Below are positions 1 through 8,589 of a stretch of DNA of 64,000 bases, one piece after another; position 1 is the first letter of the stretch, and each line of letters opens with the position of its first letter. Origin of the DNA: SYFY01 sp043719475 (GTDB lineage Bacteria > Pseudomonadota > Gammaproteobacteria > Pseudomonadales > Azotimanducaceae); the NCBI GenBank assembly GCA_043719475.1, contig JAYSTS010000179.1:1-64000 (forward strand). Reading direction: 5' to 3'. The translations under genes and the position numbers were made by a program. Under the pieces are notes generated by a model, which searched no databases, was not told the origin of the DNA, and saw only the letters and a program-made list of their open reading frames with translations.

Positions 1-144
1 TCCCGGGCCGACGTCACCCAAGCCATCGCCACCATTCTTGACACGTACACCGCGCTGCGGATCGAAGACGAGCCCTTCCTGCACTGCTATCGACGCATCG
101 GCATTGCCCCCTTCAAGGAGAAGGTCTATGCCCACGCTGATTAA
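1..144 (+). CDS. cysI: Sulfite/nitrite reductase, C-terminal end (partial)
   Basis: The window opens inside a reading frame whose last 47 codons are present, ending at a TAA at 142-144. The tail contains the stretch RIEDEPFLHCYRRIGIAPFKE, which resembles the C-terminus of one-protein hemoprotein (siroheme/4Fe-4S) sulfite or nitrite reductases. The catalytic part lies outside the window. The strongest support is context: a DUF934 gene starts inside its last codons (17-bp overlap), the arrangement found in assimilatory sulfite reduction loci of proteobacteria. The choice between sulfite and nitrite cannot be made from this fragment. Confidence 0.65.
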   Translation, partial: SRADVTQAIATILDTYTALRIEDEPFLHCYRRIGIAPFKEKVYAHAD

Positions 145-583
145 GAATGGGGCCGTGGCCACAGACGACTGGGCAACCGGACTGGAAGCTGCGCCGGGTC
201 AACGCGTTTTACTTGCGCCCGACGTCTGGCGAGCAACCGATACCAACGCTGGTCTGTTGTTGCAGGTGGACGCCGAACCGGAGGCGGACTTCATCACCGC
301 ACCCCTGATTGCCATTCACTTTCCTGAATTCAAGGATGGAAGGGGATTGTCTCTGGCTGCACTCCTGCGATCCCGGTTCAAGTACCAGGGCGACCTGCGT
401 GCAGTGGGCGATACACACCACGATCTCGTGCACTACCTGGTACGGTGTGGATTCTCCAGTTTCGTGTTGCCCGAAGGGCGGGATGTGTCGATTGCATTGA
501 AAGGAGTAACCGTCTATTCCCATTACTACCAGAGCAGTGTCGGCGACCCTGAACCGCTATACCGGAAAATACGCCGCGAGTAG
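128..583 (+). CDS. DUF934 family protein of the sulfite-reduction locus
   Basis: A 151-residue soluble protein starting MPTLIKNG at an ATG that overlaps the end of the upstream reductase; the AAGGAG at about 116-121 is a good ribosome binding site for it. The family motif region FPEFKDGRGLSLAALLR (about residues 61-77) and the C-terminal YSHYYQ segment are typical of DUF934. These proteins are almost always coded next to the sulfite/nitrite reductase and often PAPS/APS reductase; the biochemical role is not settled, so an accessory role in sulfur assimilation is inferred from neighbourhood. The stop codon region is duplicated in tandem (see 576-614). An upstream in-frame ATG at 38 lies inside the reductase gene and is unlikely to be used. 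Confidence 0.85.
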   Translation: MPTLIKNGAVATDDWATGLEAAPGQRVLLAPDVWRATDTNAGLLLQVDAEPEADFITAPLIAIHFPEFKDGRGLSLAALLRSRFKYQGDLRAVGDTHHDLVHYLVRCGFSSFVLPEGRDVSIALKGVTVYSHYYQSSVGDPEPLYRKIRRE

Positions 584-614
584 TCGCTGCGAGTAGTGGC
601 CCCGAGCAGTCACG
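576..614 (+). repeat. 13-bp tandem repeat at the DUF934 stop codon
   Basis: Three decaying 13-bp units (576-588, 589-601, 602-614) built on GCGAGTAGT. The first includes the last codon and the TAG stop of the DUF934 gene, so the 3' end of the gene is repeated just downstream. Confidence 0.6.
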
Positions 615-663
615 CCTGAGAGGTGACAAAACATGGTTCCAGGGTCAATTTGACATAACAACC

Positions 664-733
664 AAGAACCTCTGCACAAGAACCTCTGCACAAGGACCTC
701 TACACAAGGGCCTCTACACAAGCACCTCTTGCC
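664..733 (+). repeat. 14-bp tandem repeat, five units
   Basis: Five head-to-tail 14-bp units (664, 678, 692, 706, 720) with consensus AAGNACCTCTNCAC; the first two are identical and the later ones drift. The array fills the 207-bp gap between the DUF934 gene and the antiporter gene. No other feature was recognised in that gap. Confidence 0.85.
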
Positions 734-790
734 CTTGGCTCGCGTGTGGCACATCGTCACACCCGGAAGTCGTTGATGGAGTAACGCGCC

Positions 791-1966
791 GTGCATGGCG
801 AAGTATCGATAGTCGGTTCGCTCTTTCTGATTTTCACCGGGGCCGCAGTACTTGCGACACTCGCGCTCTACTCCCGGCAACCGCTGCTCGTTGCATACAT
901 CGCTTTGGGTGTCCTGCTGGGGCCGTATGGTTTTGAGTTGGTCACCGACGCCAGGCTGCTCTCGGAAATCGCCGAGTTCGGTATTGTCTTCCTGCTGTTT
1001 CTGGTCGGACTGGATCTGCCACCTCGCAAACTGCGGAACATGGTTGGTGAAACCATGCTGACCGCAATTGGCACCACTGCGGCTTTTTTTGCGATCGGGT
1101 TCGGCGTCATGTGGGGGTTCGGCTTCACCTTGGTTGAAGCCGCTATCACGGGCATTGCCTGCGCATTTTCCAGCACGATTCTGGGCATCAAGCTGCTCCC
1201 GACAACCGTACTCCACCATCGCCACGTCGGAGAGATCGTCGTCAGTCTGCTACTGATCCAGGATCTTCTGGCGATCTTTGCGCTGATCGTAATCAACGGC
1301 AGCGGTTCTTCGATTGATGCCACACTCACAACCCTGGGCCAGTCCGTCGTCGCCCTGCCCGTCCTTATGCTGCTGGCCTTCGCGGCAGTGAAATTCGTGA
1401 TTCTGCCGCTCTTGACCAAGTTCGATGACTTTCGCGAATTCATCTTCCTGCTCACGCTCGGCTGGTGCCTTGGTCTGGCAAGTCTTGCAGACCTGATGGG
1501 GCTCTCGTACGCGATCGGCGCTTTTATCGCGGGCGTGTCTCTCGCAACGAGCCCGATTTCGCAGTACATCGCCGAAAGCCTGCGTCCTTTGCGGGACTTT
1601 TTTCTGGTGCTGTTTTTCTTTTCGGTCGGCGCAACCATTGATCCCTCAGTGCTGTCCCAGGTCCTCGTGCCAACAGTGTTGCTCGGTGTGGTGTTGATCG
1701 CTGCCAAGCCCACAGTGTTTGCGTGGTTGCTCAAGTGGCAGCATGAAGAATCCAGGGCGAGCTGGGAGGTTGGATTCCGTCTTGGCCAGCTCTCGGAGTT
1801 TTCGTTGTTGCTGAGTTACACCGCGCTCAGCGCCGGACTCGTGGGTTCCAGCGCTGCACACGTCATCGAAGGGGCGACGATTCTGACGCTGCTCCTCAGT
1901 TCATACTGCGTGATCTTTCGTTATCCCAGCCCGATTGCCATCAGCGACGCACTCAGGCGCGACTGA
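791..1966 (+). CDS. CPA2-family cation:proton antiporter (KefB-like membrane domain)
   Basis: A 391-residue integral membrane protein made almost entirely of hydrophobic helices (about 12), starting near FLIFTGAAVLATLALYS. It matches the Na+/H+ exchanger domain of the CPA2 family, with conserved segments such as FLLFLVGLDL (about residues 74-83) and the FSSTILGIKLL region. It would exchange monovalent cations for protons across the inner membrane. Unlike KefB/KefC or YbaL it stops after the membrane domain and has no C-terminal TrkA-N nucleotide-binding domain, so gating by NAD(H) or glutathione adducts is not expected; the ion is unknown. The start is a GTG with ATGGAG 9 bp upstream. Its last 14 bp overlap the convergent reductase gene. 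Confidence 0.85.
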   Translation: MHGEVSIVGSLFLIFTGAAVLATLALYSRQPLLVAYIALGVLLGPYGFELVTDARLLSEIAEFGIVFLLFLVGLDLPPRKLRNMVGETMLTAIGTTAAFFAIGFGVMWGFGFTLVEAAITGIACAFSSTILGIKLLPTTVLHHRHVGEIVVSLLLIQDLLAIFALIVINGSGSSIDATLTTLGQSVVALPVLMLLAFAAVKFVILPLLTKFDDFREFIFLLTLGWCLGLASLADLMGLSYAIGAFIAGVSLATSPISQYIAESLRPLRDFFLVLFFFSVGATIDPSVLSQVLVPTVLLGVVLIAAKPTVFAWLLKWQHEESRASWEVGFRLGQLSEFSLLLSYTALSAGLVGSSAAHVIEGATILTLLLSSYCVIFRYPSPIAISDALRRD

Positions 1967-2942
1967 GATCGACCACGCCTCGTCCGACCATCCCGCCTTG
2001 CAGGATTTTTAACACGGCTGCTTCCAGATCGTTCAAAGCAAGCCGCTGGACCGTGTTCGAGAGATCAACACACCATTCACCACCAATCCGGTTCCAGAGC
2101 TCGCGTTTGTGCGCGATTGGTAGTTCAACAGAATCGACGCCGAGGACGTTCACGTGCCGGAGGATAAACGGAAGAACGGAAATGGGGAACTCTGTTGAAG
2201 CCGCCAGACCGCAAACCGCGACGCTGGCGCTATGCTTCAGTGACTTGACGATATTCGCAAGTGGCACACCACCAACGGTATCTACGGCGCCACCCCAACG
2301 CTCTTTGCCCAATGGGCGCGCAGCCCCTTCAAGCGCTTGTTCGCGGGACAGGAATTCCGTTGCACCCAGTTTGCGCAACCAGTCGTGCTGTGCTGGTTTG
2401 CCGGTCACTGCGGTGACCTGAAAGCCAAGGGTCGACAGCAATTTGACGGCCACACAACCAACACCGCCACTGGCGCCTGTGACCACAACCGGACCATGTT
2501 CCGGTGTCATGCCAGCGTCCAGCAGCTTTTCGATCGCCAGCGCCGCGGTAAATCCGGCTGTTCCCCAGTGCATGCTGGTTTCTGGCGTTAACCCAGCTGG
2601 CATCGACACCACCCATTTCGCCGGGACTCGAATGCGTTGCCCATACCCGCCGGGTGTATTCATGCCAAGGTCATAACCCATCACTAGAACTTGTTGCCCA
2701 ACCTGGAATTCGGCACTCCGACTTTCCAGCACGACACCCGCTGCGTCGATGCCAGGCGTATGCGGGAACTTTCGGGTGACCCCCGGGTTACCGGTCGCCG
2801 ACAACGCGTCCTTGTAATTCAGGGAAGAAAACTGGACATCAATGAGCACTTCACCGTCAGGCAGATCGGCAACTTCACGATCCGCAATACGGTACGAAAA
2901 TCCGGAGGCGGTCTGTTCGACCCAAAAGGCACGAAAGGTCAT
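1953..2942 (-). CDS. acuI: YhdH/AcuI-type NADPH-dependent quinone/acrylyl-CoA reductase
   Basis: A 329-residue zinc-free medium-chain dehydrogenase/reductase. The N-terminal catalytic fold has the NYKDALSATG motif (about residues 41-50) and HTPGIDAAG (62-70); the Rossmann domain has VVVTGASGGVGCVAV (about 152-166). Members of this YhdH/YhfP/AcuI group reduce acrylyl-CoA to propionyl-CoA with NADPH, protecting cells from a toxic electrophile; substrate specificity here is inferred from family membership. Upstream, between this gene and the DUF2130 gene, the minus strand carries two GTGCAA repeats about 12 bp apart, of unknown meaning. Confidence 0.85.
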   Translation of the reverse strand: MTFRAFWVEQTASGFSYRIADREVADLPDGEVLIDVQFSSLNYKDALSATGNPGVTRKFPHTPGIDAAGVVLESRSAEFQVGQQVLVMGYDLGMNTPGGYGQRIRVPAKWVVSMPAGLTPETSMHWGTAGFTAALAIEKLLDAGMTPEHGPVVVTGASGGVGCVAVKLLSTLGFQVTAVTGKPAQHDWLRKLGATEFLSREQALEGAARPLGKERWGGAVDTVGGVPLANIVKSLKHSASVAVCGLAASTEFPISVLPFILRHVNVLGVDSVELPIAHKRELWNRIGGEWCVDLSNTVQRLALNDLEAAVLKILQGGMVGRGVVDLSRA

Positions 2943-3052
2943 CTAGTGAATTACCAAAAACAATATGACGTCATTCTTGCACTATTTTTGCACTCACGGG
3001 AAGACCACAACGATTGCGCTTCCCGTGCCCCTCGTTGTCGTGCATGTGCTTG

Positions 3053-4444
3053 TCAGTCGCTGTCGTTGCCACCCGGCCCGGTTTCAAGAAACAGTCCTGC
3101 ATCAAGCTCCAGTGACTCAACCTGCGGCATGGATGCACCAATGATGCCGCGCATCTCACCGTACATGCCGACTGTATTGAGCATGACACGCTCGATCTGC
3201 TTTTCCCGCTCCTTCCACAGTCGCTCCATCGCCCGACGCTCGCGATCAAGCTGCTCCTTGAGCGTACTGAACGCTTCAACAATTCCCTGCACACGTGTAC
3301 GGAACTGATCACCGGCAAGATACTGGTAAAGCAGGTCCATCTTTTCGTTCTTGCCCTCAGAAGCGGCGTGGGCGAATGCGACCTACATCAGTTGTTCACG
3401 CAGCGCCACTGCGAGCGGGTGCCAACTGTGTCGATCACTCACCCAGATGCCATCCACCCGACCAAACTGCTGCACCTCCGTTGGCAATACCACCGACACC
3501 AGAACGGCAATCGATGCACCGGATTCACGTTGATCCTGTTTCAGTTTGTCAATCCAGGGCCGCTGCCAATGCCGAGTGTTCTTGGTCTCCCAGATGATCG
3601 TCCCGCACGCGTTGCCACGCCCGTCGACCACCACCTGAGTGATATCCGCGCCACGTTGACCCTTGCGTACCGGTTCGATGCGATCAAGCGGGAACTGTCG
3701 TTCCAGCGCCGCTTGAATATCGACTTCGAGCACTTCCCCCTGCGCCTCCTGGGAGCCGAGTTCACTGCGTCGTTTGGCATCATCGAGCGCCTGCCGCAAG
3801 TCCTCGATAGTCTTTTCCTTTTGTTTGAGTCGCAGATCCTGTTCCTCGGCTGCACTCTTACGGATGCTGGCTTCGAGTACGGCCTTCTGCGCATCGACTT
3901 TTCGCTGCACCTCGAGATCAAGTTCTCGTGATCGTTCTTCCAGGCGGGTTTTGTCCTTGCGCAATTGCAATTCGGCAACCATCGCAGTGTCAGCCTTCGC
4001 ACGCTGTTCAGTCAGAGACTGGTTGAGATCAGCTATCGCCTCTGCGTTGGCCGCGGTCACCTTTTCCTCAACATCGGCCACAGCTCGCGCGATTTCCTGT
4101 TGTGTGCGCTGACCCAGTTCTTTGGTTACCTCGTCGCGAATCGACTCTGCCTGTGCCAGATTCATGGATTCAAGTTCTCGGGTCTTGCGTCGCAACTGCA
4201 ATTCCCGCTCGGCCGCCAGATCGGCTCGTTCCCGCGCTTCCGTAAGCTGGGCTGCGACATCCTTGAACTCAAGGTCGATCTGTTCACGGGCACGAATCGC
4301 TGCCTGTCTGCGGGCTTCTTCCAGACGAAGATGGTGATCGGTCTGAACGTCTTCGAGAATCCGGGCACGCAATTGTGCCGCCAGAACTTCCGAAACCTCG
4401 ATTTCGGTCCCACAGTCAGGACATCGGATAACCGTGTCAGACAT
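3053..4444 (-). pseudogene. DUF2130 protein gene interrupted by an in-frame amber codon
   Basis: The 5' part (4444 down to 3386, 353 codons) begins with a zinc-ribbon-like start containing CPDCGTEIEV, followed by a long Glu/Arg/Ala-rich coiled coil (about residues 30-220) and the beginning of the DUF2130 domain (GTIIWETKNTRHW). It ends at a TAG at 3383-3385. After the stop the same frame stays open for 14 codons and then runs through MDLLYQYLAGDQFR to a TGA at 3053-3055, restoring the normal DUF2130 C-terminus (NTVGMYGEMRGIIGAS, SLEL). The total of about 463 codons fits the family. At this position relatives often have Gln, so one CAG to TAG change would explain it. It could be a recent nonsense mutation, two separate polypeptides (internal ATG at 3340), suppression, or a sequencing error. 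The family is uncharacterised. Confidence 0.8.
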
Positions 4445-4522
4445 CGCTTTGTGTACCCCCAGGCGTCCCGGTGAGTGGTTCGCAGAGAACCCCAGTGGAC
4501 GTCGTCAATGCAGCACGCTTGT

Positions 4523-5548
4523 TTATCGCACCCATGCAAACAGACGCGCAACACGCGAAACCAATCCACGAATTTCGCCGAGAATTCGATCCAGTGGCTT
4601 GCGGTGTTCAATCCATTGCACCTCAAAGACATCGCGATCTTCGCAGGCGGCGTTGACATACTCGTCACTGGTACAGAGCTCATCGACCAGGTTTTTTTCG
4701 ATCGCCCGCTGGCCGTACCAGGCCTCGCCTGTGGCCACCGTGGACAGATCCAGAGCAGGACGATGCTCAGTAACAAACTCCTTGAACAGTGCATGGGTGT
4801 CTTCAAGTTCTTCAACGAACTTCTTGCGACCCTCCTCCGTGTTCTGGCCGAAGATTGTCAACGTTCGTTTGTACTGGCCGGCCGTGTAAACATCCCAATC
4901 CACGTCGTACTTGTTGAGCAGCCGATGCACGTTTGGCACTTCAGCCACAACACCGATTGAACCGACCAGGGCAAATGGCGCAGCAATCACCTTGTTGGCC
5001 ACGACCGCCATCAGGTAACCGCCACTGGCCGCCACCGTGTCGACCGCGACCACCAGTGGAACGCCTTGTTTGCGAATGCGGTGCAGTTGAGACGCCGCAA
5101 GGCCGTAGTGCGGCACCATGCCACCAGGGCTGGTCAGTCGCAGCAGCACTTCGTCCTGGGGTTTGGCGAGCGTGAGTACGGCGGTGATTTCGGTACGCAA
5201 GAATTCGGTTCGACCGGCTTCGACATCACCATCAAAATCGAGGACAAAAAGACGCGGTTTAACAGTGTCTTCAACAGCCGCTTTTTTCTGCGCCTTGACT
5301 TCAGCCTTGTCTTCCTTGATCTCCCGCTTGCGCTGAACCTTGAGCTCAGCATCGTTCAGGATCGAATCTTCGACCGCATGACGCAAGTCGAGCAGCCGGT
5401 CATTCAGCTTTCGCACTTCCAGGTGACCGCCCTCATGATCCTGGCGTTTGTGACCGAGCGACACCACAGCCGAGAGAATCAGCAACAGAGCCACGACGAT
5501 GGTCACGGCCTGAGCCAGAAACAGCAGATAGTCGAATAGATATTCCAT
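4523..5548 (-). CDS. sohB: Inner-membrane serine peptidase SohB (S49 family)
   Basis: 341 residues. An N-terminal transmembrane helix (about residues 5-28, rich in Leu/Val) is followed by a charged, Lys/Glu-rich coiled segment (about 35-95) and a SppA/SohB S49 protease domain from about residue 100 (LFVLDFDGDVEAG). The catalytic Ser lies in DTVAASGGYLMA (about residues 164-175), and LVGSIGVVAEVPN follows, as in SohB. The family degrades signal peptides or membrane proteins at the periplasmic face of the inner membrane. Length matches E. coli SohB (about 349). It is followed by the leftward DUF2130 gene after 78 bp. Confidence 0.92.
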   Translation of the reverse strand: MEYLFDYLLFLAQAVTIVVALLLILSAVVSLGHKRQDHEGGHLEVRKLNDRLLDLRHAVEDSILNDAELKVQRKREIKEDKAEVKAQKKAAVEDTVKPRLFVLDFDGDVEAGRTEFLRTEITAVLTLAKPQDEVLLRLTSPGGMVPHYGLAASQLHRIRKQGVPLVVAVDTVAASGGYLMAVVANKVIAAPFALVGSIGVVAEVPNVHRLLNKYDVDWDVYTAGQYKRTLTIFGQNTEEGRKKFVEELEDTHALFKEFVTEHRPALDLSTVATGEAWYGQRAIEKNLVDELCTSDEYVNAACEDRDVFEVQWIEHRKPLDRILGEIRGLVSRVARLFAWVR

Positions 5549-5675
5549 GGGTACCGCAGACGAAAAAGGGGCGTACTGTAGCCGTTATGGCAAGCATCCT
5601 CTAGGTATCCCCTGCTTGAGCTGAACTTCACCGGTCAGCCGATCTGTCTTCTTTTTTCAATACCCATTGACAGTT

Positions 5676-6050
5676 TCAACCCACTCGGAACATCGATAGC
5701 ACGGTGAACACCCAGACCAGATGGCCATCCGAGCGAAACCGTCCGTCCATGAACGCATTAACCGGATTGGCCTTGCCTTGTAGCAGCTCCGAAGCTTCAT
5801 CCACAGAGTGGAAATACAGGGTGATGTCTGCCGGTGTTGGTTCCCTCGCAATACGTGTCTGCAGATCACCGCCATCGACCTTGAGAACCACCCGTTGTTC
5901 TACTGGCAGATCGCTCTGGTGCCGGAATTCAAGCACAACCGTGCCATCAAACTCCCTGGCCGCCGCCCTGTTGAAGGAACTGGAAAGTTGCGCGACCAGG
6001 CCAACAGCATCGAGCTCAGCCACCGGCAGCAGCCTTGCGCTCTTTGACAA
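5676..6050 (-). CDS. SCP2 sterol-carrier-like domain protein
   Basis: A 124-residue protein resembling the SCP2 sterol-binding fold: VVLEFRHQ and VVLKVDGG beta strands, then DITLYFHSVDEASELLQGK and PVNAFMDGRFRSDG, where the last segment is the typical SCP2 C-terminal motif. Such small proteins bind lipids or CoA derivatives; the ligand is unknown. The start is a TTG lying 35 bp inside the end of nudC, so the two are probably translated together. Nothing recognised lies between its stop and sohB. Confidence 0.7.
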   Translation of the reverse strand: MSKSARLLPVAELDAVGLVAQLSSSFNRAAAREFDGTVVLEFRHQSDLPVEQRVVLKVDGGDLQTRIAREPTPADITLYFHSVDEASELLQGKANPVNAFMDGRFRSDGHLVWVFTVLSMFRVG

Positions 6051-6858
6051 AGGCTTCGATCAGCCAACTGGAGATTGCGGTACCCGGTGGTACGTTGGGC
6101 AACTCGTCGTAGCGGAACCAGCGGGCATCAGCAATTTCGCCCTCCTGACAAACAATGTCGCCATCAACATAGTCGGCGTGATACCCGAGCATCAGGGAAT
6201 TGGGAAACGGCCAACTCTGACTACCCAGGTAGCGCAGATTATTTACCGTAACACCGACCTCCTCGAAGACTTCGCGATGAAGGGTCTGTTCGACCGATTC
6301 TCCCGGTTCGACGAATCCTGCAAGTGTTGAGTAAAAACCAGTCGGCCAATTGGCGTTACGGGCCAGCAGCATCTCTTCACCACGACGCACCAGGACGATG
6401 ATGCTGGGGGACAGTCGTGGGTAGGCAATATTTTCGCACTTGGGACACTCCCTGGCGCGATCAGTTGCGTGACCCACCGTCTCGGTTCCACACCGTCCGC
6501 AATACCGATGTGTGTCCAGCCAATCCACTATCTGCTTGGCACGGCCGGCCAGATAAAACACTGATGACTCGACGCGGCCCAGCCAACCCCGCAGATCAGA
6601 GCTGCTGTATCCTTCCGGCAACTTGCCTTTTCCGGACACCGCATAACAAGCGCGCCCCCGAAACTGCCCTAGATAATGGCGGTGCTGTACTTCCACTTCG
6701 AGCCAGCGAAACGCGTCTTCATCAATCGGCTTGGGAACACCACGATCCACGAGGGAAGCCAGGCGACCGTCGAGAAACAAAAAGTACCACGCGGATTGGT
6801 TGGCGCCCTCAGGCGGCGTCACTCGGGATTCAAATTCGTCCGGGGAATTGGGCCACAC
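6016..6858 (-). CDS. nudC: NAD(H) pyrophosphatase / NAD-RNA decapping hydrolase NudC
   Basis: 280 residues with the full NudC layout: N-terminal domain, a four-cysteine zinc ribbon (YCGRCG about residues 119-124 and CPKC about 138-141), then a Nudix domain with the box GFVEPGESVEQTLHREVFEE (about 181-200) and the NudC-specific SQSWPFPNSLM (about 213-223). It hydrolyses NADH to NMNH and AMP and removes NAD caps from RNA. The start is a GTG with AAGGAG 9 bp upstream. It overlaps the following SCP2-domain gene. Confidence 0.95.
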   Translation of the reverse strand: MWPNSPDEFESRVTPPEGANQSAWYFLFLDGRLASLVDRGVPKPIDEDAFRWLEVEVQHRHYLGQFRGRACYAVSGKGKLPEGYSSSDLRGWLGRVESSVFYLAGRAKQIVDWLDTHRYCGRCGTETVGHATDRARECPKCENIAYPRLSPSIIVLVRRGEEMLLARNANWPTGFYSTLAGFVEPGESVEQTLHREVFEEVGVTVNNLRYLGSQSWPFPNSLMLGYHADYVDGDIVCQEGEIADARWFRYDELPNVPPGTAISSWLIEAFVKERKAAAGG

Positions 6859-7031
6859 GTCTTGAGACTCCTTCTACAGAACCGCTATTGGTAGCATAAG
6901 GTCGCGGTGAATGTCACACGGCAACCGTGTGTTCGATATCTATAATGCACCGCCAAGGTTTCGTTCTTGCACCTGACGGACAAGATCGCCCCCCCTTGGT
7001 GGATCGTTTCACAAAATGCGGAAGAACGTGA

Positions 7032-8534
7032 ATGCAGGACAATACGGCATCGGCCCTCTGGGCCAACTTTCTGGGTTCTGCTCCGGCCTGGTACAAGCAG
7101 ACGATTCTGGCCTTCCTCGTATTGAATCCGATCGTCATGCTGACTCTCGGGCCACCCGCAGCCGGTTGGCTACTCGTCGGCGAGTTCATTTTCACTCTGG
7201 CGATGGCACTGCAGTGTTATCCACTTCAACCCGGCGGCCTGCTGACGCTCGAGGCCGTGATCCTTGGTTTAACGACGCCGGAAACTGTCCGCCAGGAGAT
7301 CTTCAGCGCCTTTCCGGTTGTACTACTGCTGATGTTCATGGTGGCCGGCATCTATTTCATGCGCGAACTGCTGCTTTTTGTTTTCACGAAGCTGCTGCTC
7401 GGAATTCGCTCCAAGACACTGCTGGCACTTATGTTCTGTGGTGTTTCCGCATTGCTCAGCGCCTTCCTCGATGCGCTCACGGTCGTCGCGGTCATCATCA
7501 GCGTTGCGGTTGGCTTCTACGCCGTTTATCACAAGGCGGCTTCCGGCAAACAATCTCGTGACGATCATGCTCACGACTCGGACGATGAAGTCGAGGACCT
7601 CCACCGTCAGGACCTCGAAGAATTCCGCTCACTCCTGCGCAGTTTGCTTATGCATGCGGCAATCGGTACCGCGTTGGGCGGCGTCTGCACGACGGTTGGC
7701 GAGCCGCAGAATCTCCTGATCGCGAGCAAGATGGGCTGGGACTTCAGCACGTTCTTCGTGCACATGGCACCGGTGTCCATGCCTGTGCTGGCTGTGGGGC
7801 TTATGACGTGCGTTCTGCTTGAATTCACAGGCCGGTTCGGTTACGGCGCAAAACTGCCTGCATCAGTTCGCGAAATTCTGCAGGCATTCGACGATCATGA
7901 AGCCGCTGCACGTAACAAGCGTGACACTATGCGCCTGGTCGTGCAGGCCATCGCTGCGACCTTTCTGGTATTCGCACTGGCGTTTCACATCGCGGAAGTC
8001 GGGCTGGTCGGCCTAACCATCATTGTCCTGCAGACTGCGCTGAACGGTGTGGTGGAAGAGCACCACATCGGCCGCGCGTTTCATGAGGCGCTGCCATTCA
8101 CCGCCTTGCTGGTAGTGTTCTTCGGCATCGTCGGTGTGATTCACGATCAGCATCTGTTTGCGCCCGTGATCACCTGGGTACTCACACAACCGATGGAGGC
8201 GCAGCCAGGTTTGTTCTTCATCGCCAATGGCGTGCTCTCGGCAATCAGCGACAACGTCTTCGTCGCGACGATTTACATCAACGAAGTGGTGGCGGCCTAC
8301 GAACGAGGTTTGATCACCCGTGAACACATGGATCTGCTTGCCATCGCCATCAACACCGGAACGAATCTGCCGAGTGTGGCGACGCCTAACGGACAGGCCG
8401 CTTTTCTGTTCTTGCTGACATCAGCAATTGCACCGCTGGTACGTCTGTCCTACATGCGCATGGTGGTGATGGCATTGCCCTATACGATCGTCATGAGCCT
8501 CACCGGCTGGCTGTGTGTCACCTATCTCCTTTGA
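7032..8534 (+). CDS. nhaB: Na+/H+ antiporter NhaB
   Basis: A 500-residue polytopic inner-membrane protein with about 12 hydrophobic segments and the NhaB hallmarks: WLLVGEFIFTLAMALQCYPL near residues 45-64, a large acidic/His-rich cytoplasmic loop (about 176-195, HDSDDEVEDLHRQDLEEF), GGVCTTVGEPQNLLIA (about 217-232) and AINTGTNLPSVATPNGQAA (about 439-457). It exports Na+ in exchange for protons. The length matches E. coli NhaB (513). A TATAAT at 6941-6946 in the 173-bp gap shared with nudC could be its promoter, though no good -35 is visible. Confidence 0.95.
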   Translation: MQDNTASALWANFLGSAPAWYKQTILAFLVLNPIVMLTLGPPAAGWLLVGEFIFTLAMALQCYPLQPGGLLTLEAVILGLTTPETVRQEIFSAFPVVLLLMFMVAGIYFMRELLLFVFTKLLLGIRSKTLLALMFCGVSALLSAFLDALTVVAVIISVAVGFYAVYHKAASGKQSRDDHAHDSDDEVEDLHRQDLEEFRSLLRSLLMHAAIGTALGGVCTTVGEPQNLLIASKMGWDFSTFFVHMAPVSMPVLAVGLMTCVLLEFTGRFGYGAKLPASVREILQAFDDHEAAARNKRDTMRLVVQAIAATFLVFALAFHIAEVGLVGLTIIVLQTALNGVVEEHHIGRAFHEALPFTALLVVFFGIVGVIHDQHLFAPVITWVLTQPMEAQPGLFFIANGVLSAISDNVFVATIYINEVVAAYERGLITREHMDLLAIAINTGTNLPSVATPNGQAAFLFLLTSAIAPLVRLSYMRMVVMALPYTIVMSLTGWLCVTYLL

Positions 8535-8589
8535 TGATTCGTTGGTAGACCGCGGGGGCTGGCATGAAGTTACCTTGCGAAGCTTAAGC

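Noticed and set aside
664..733. Possible CRISPR array
   Set aside because: Units are 14 bp and directly adjacent with no spacers.
868..1734. Long open frame antisense to the antiporter gene (288 codons)
   Set aside because: It lies wholly opposite a well-conserved membrane protein gene, has no family features and is Ser/Arg-rich as expected of a complement of hydrophobic codons.
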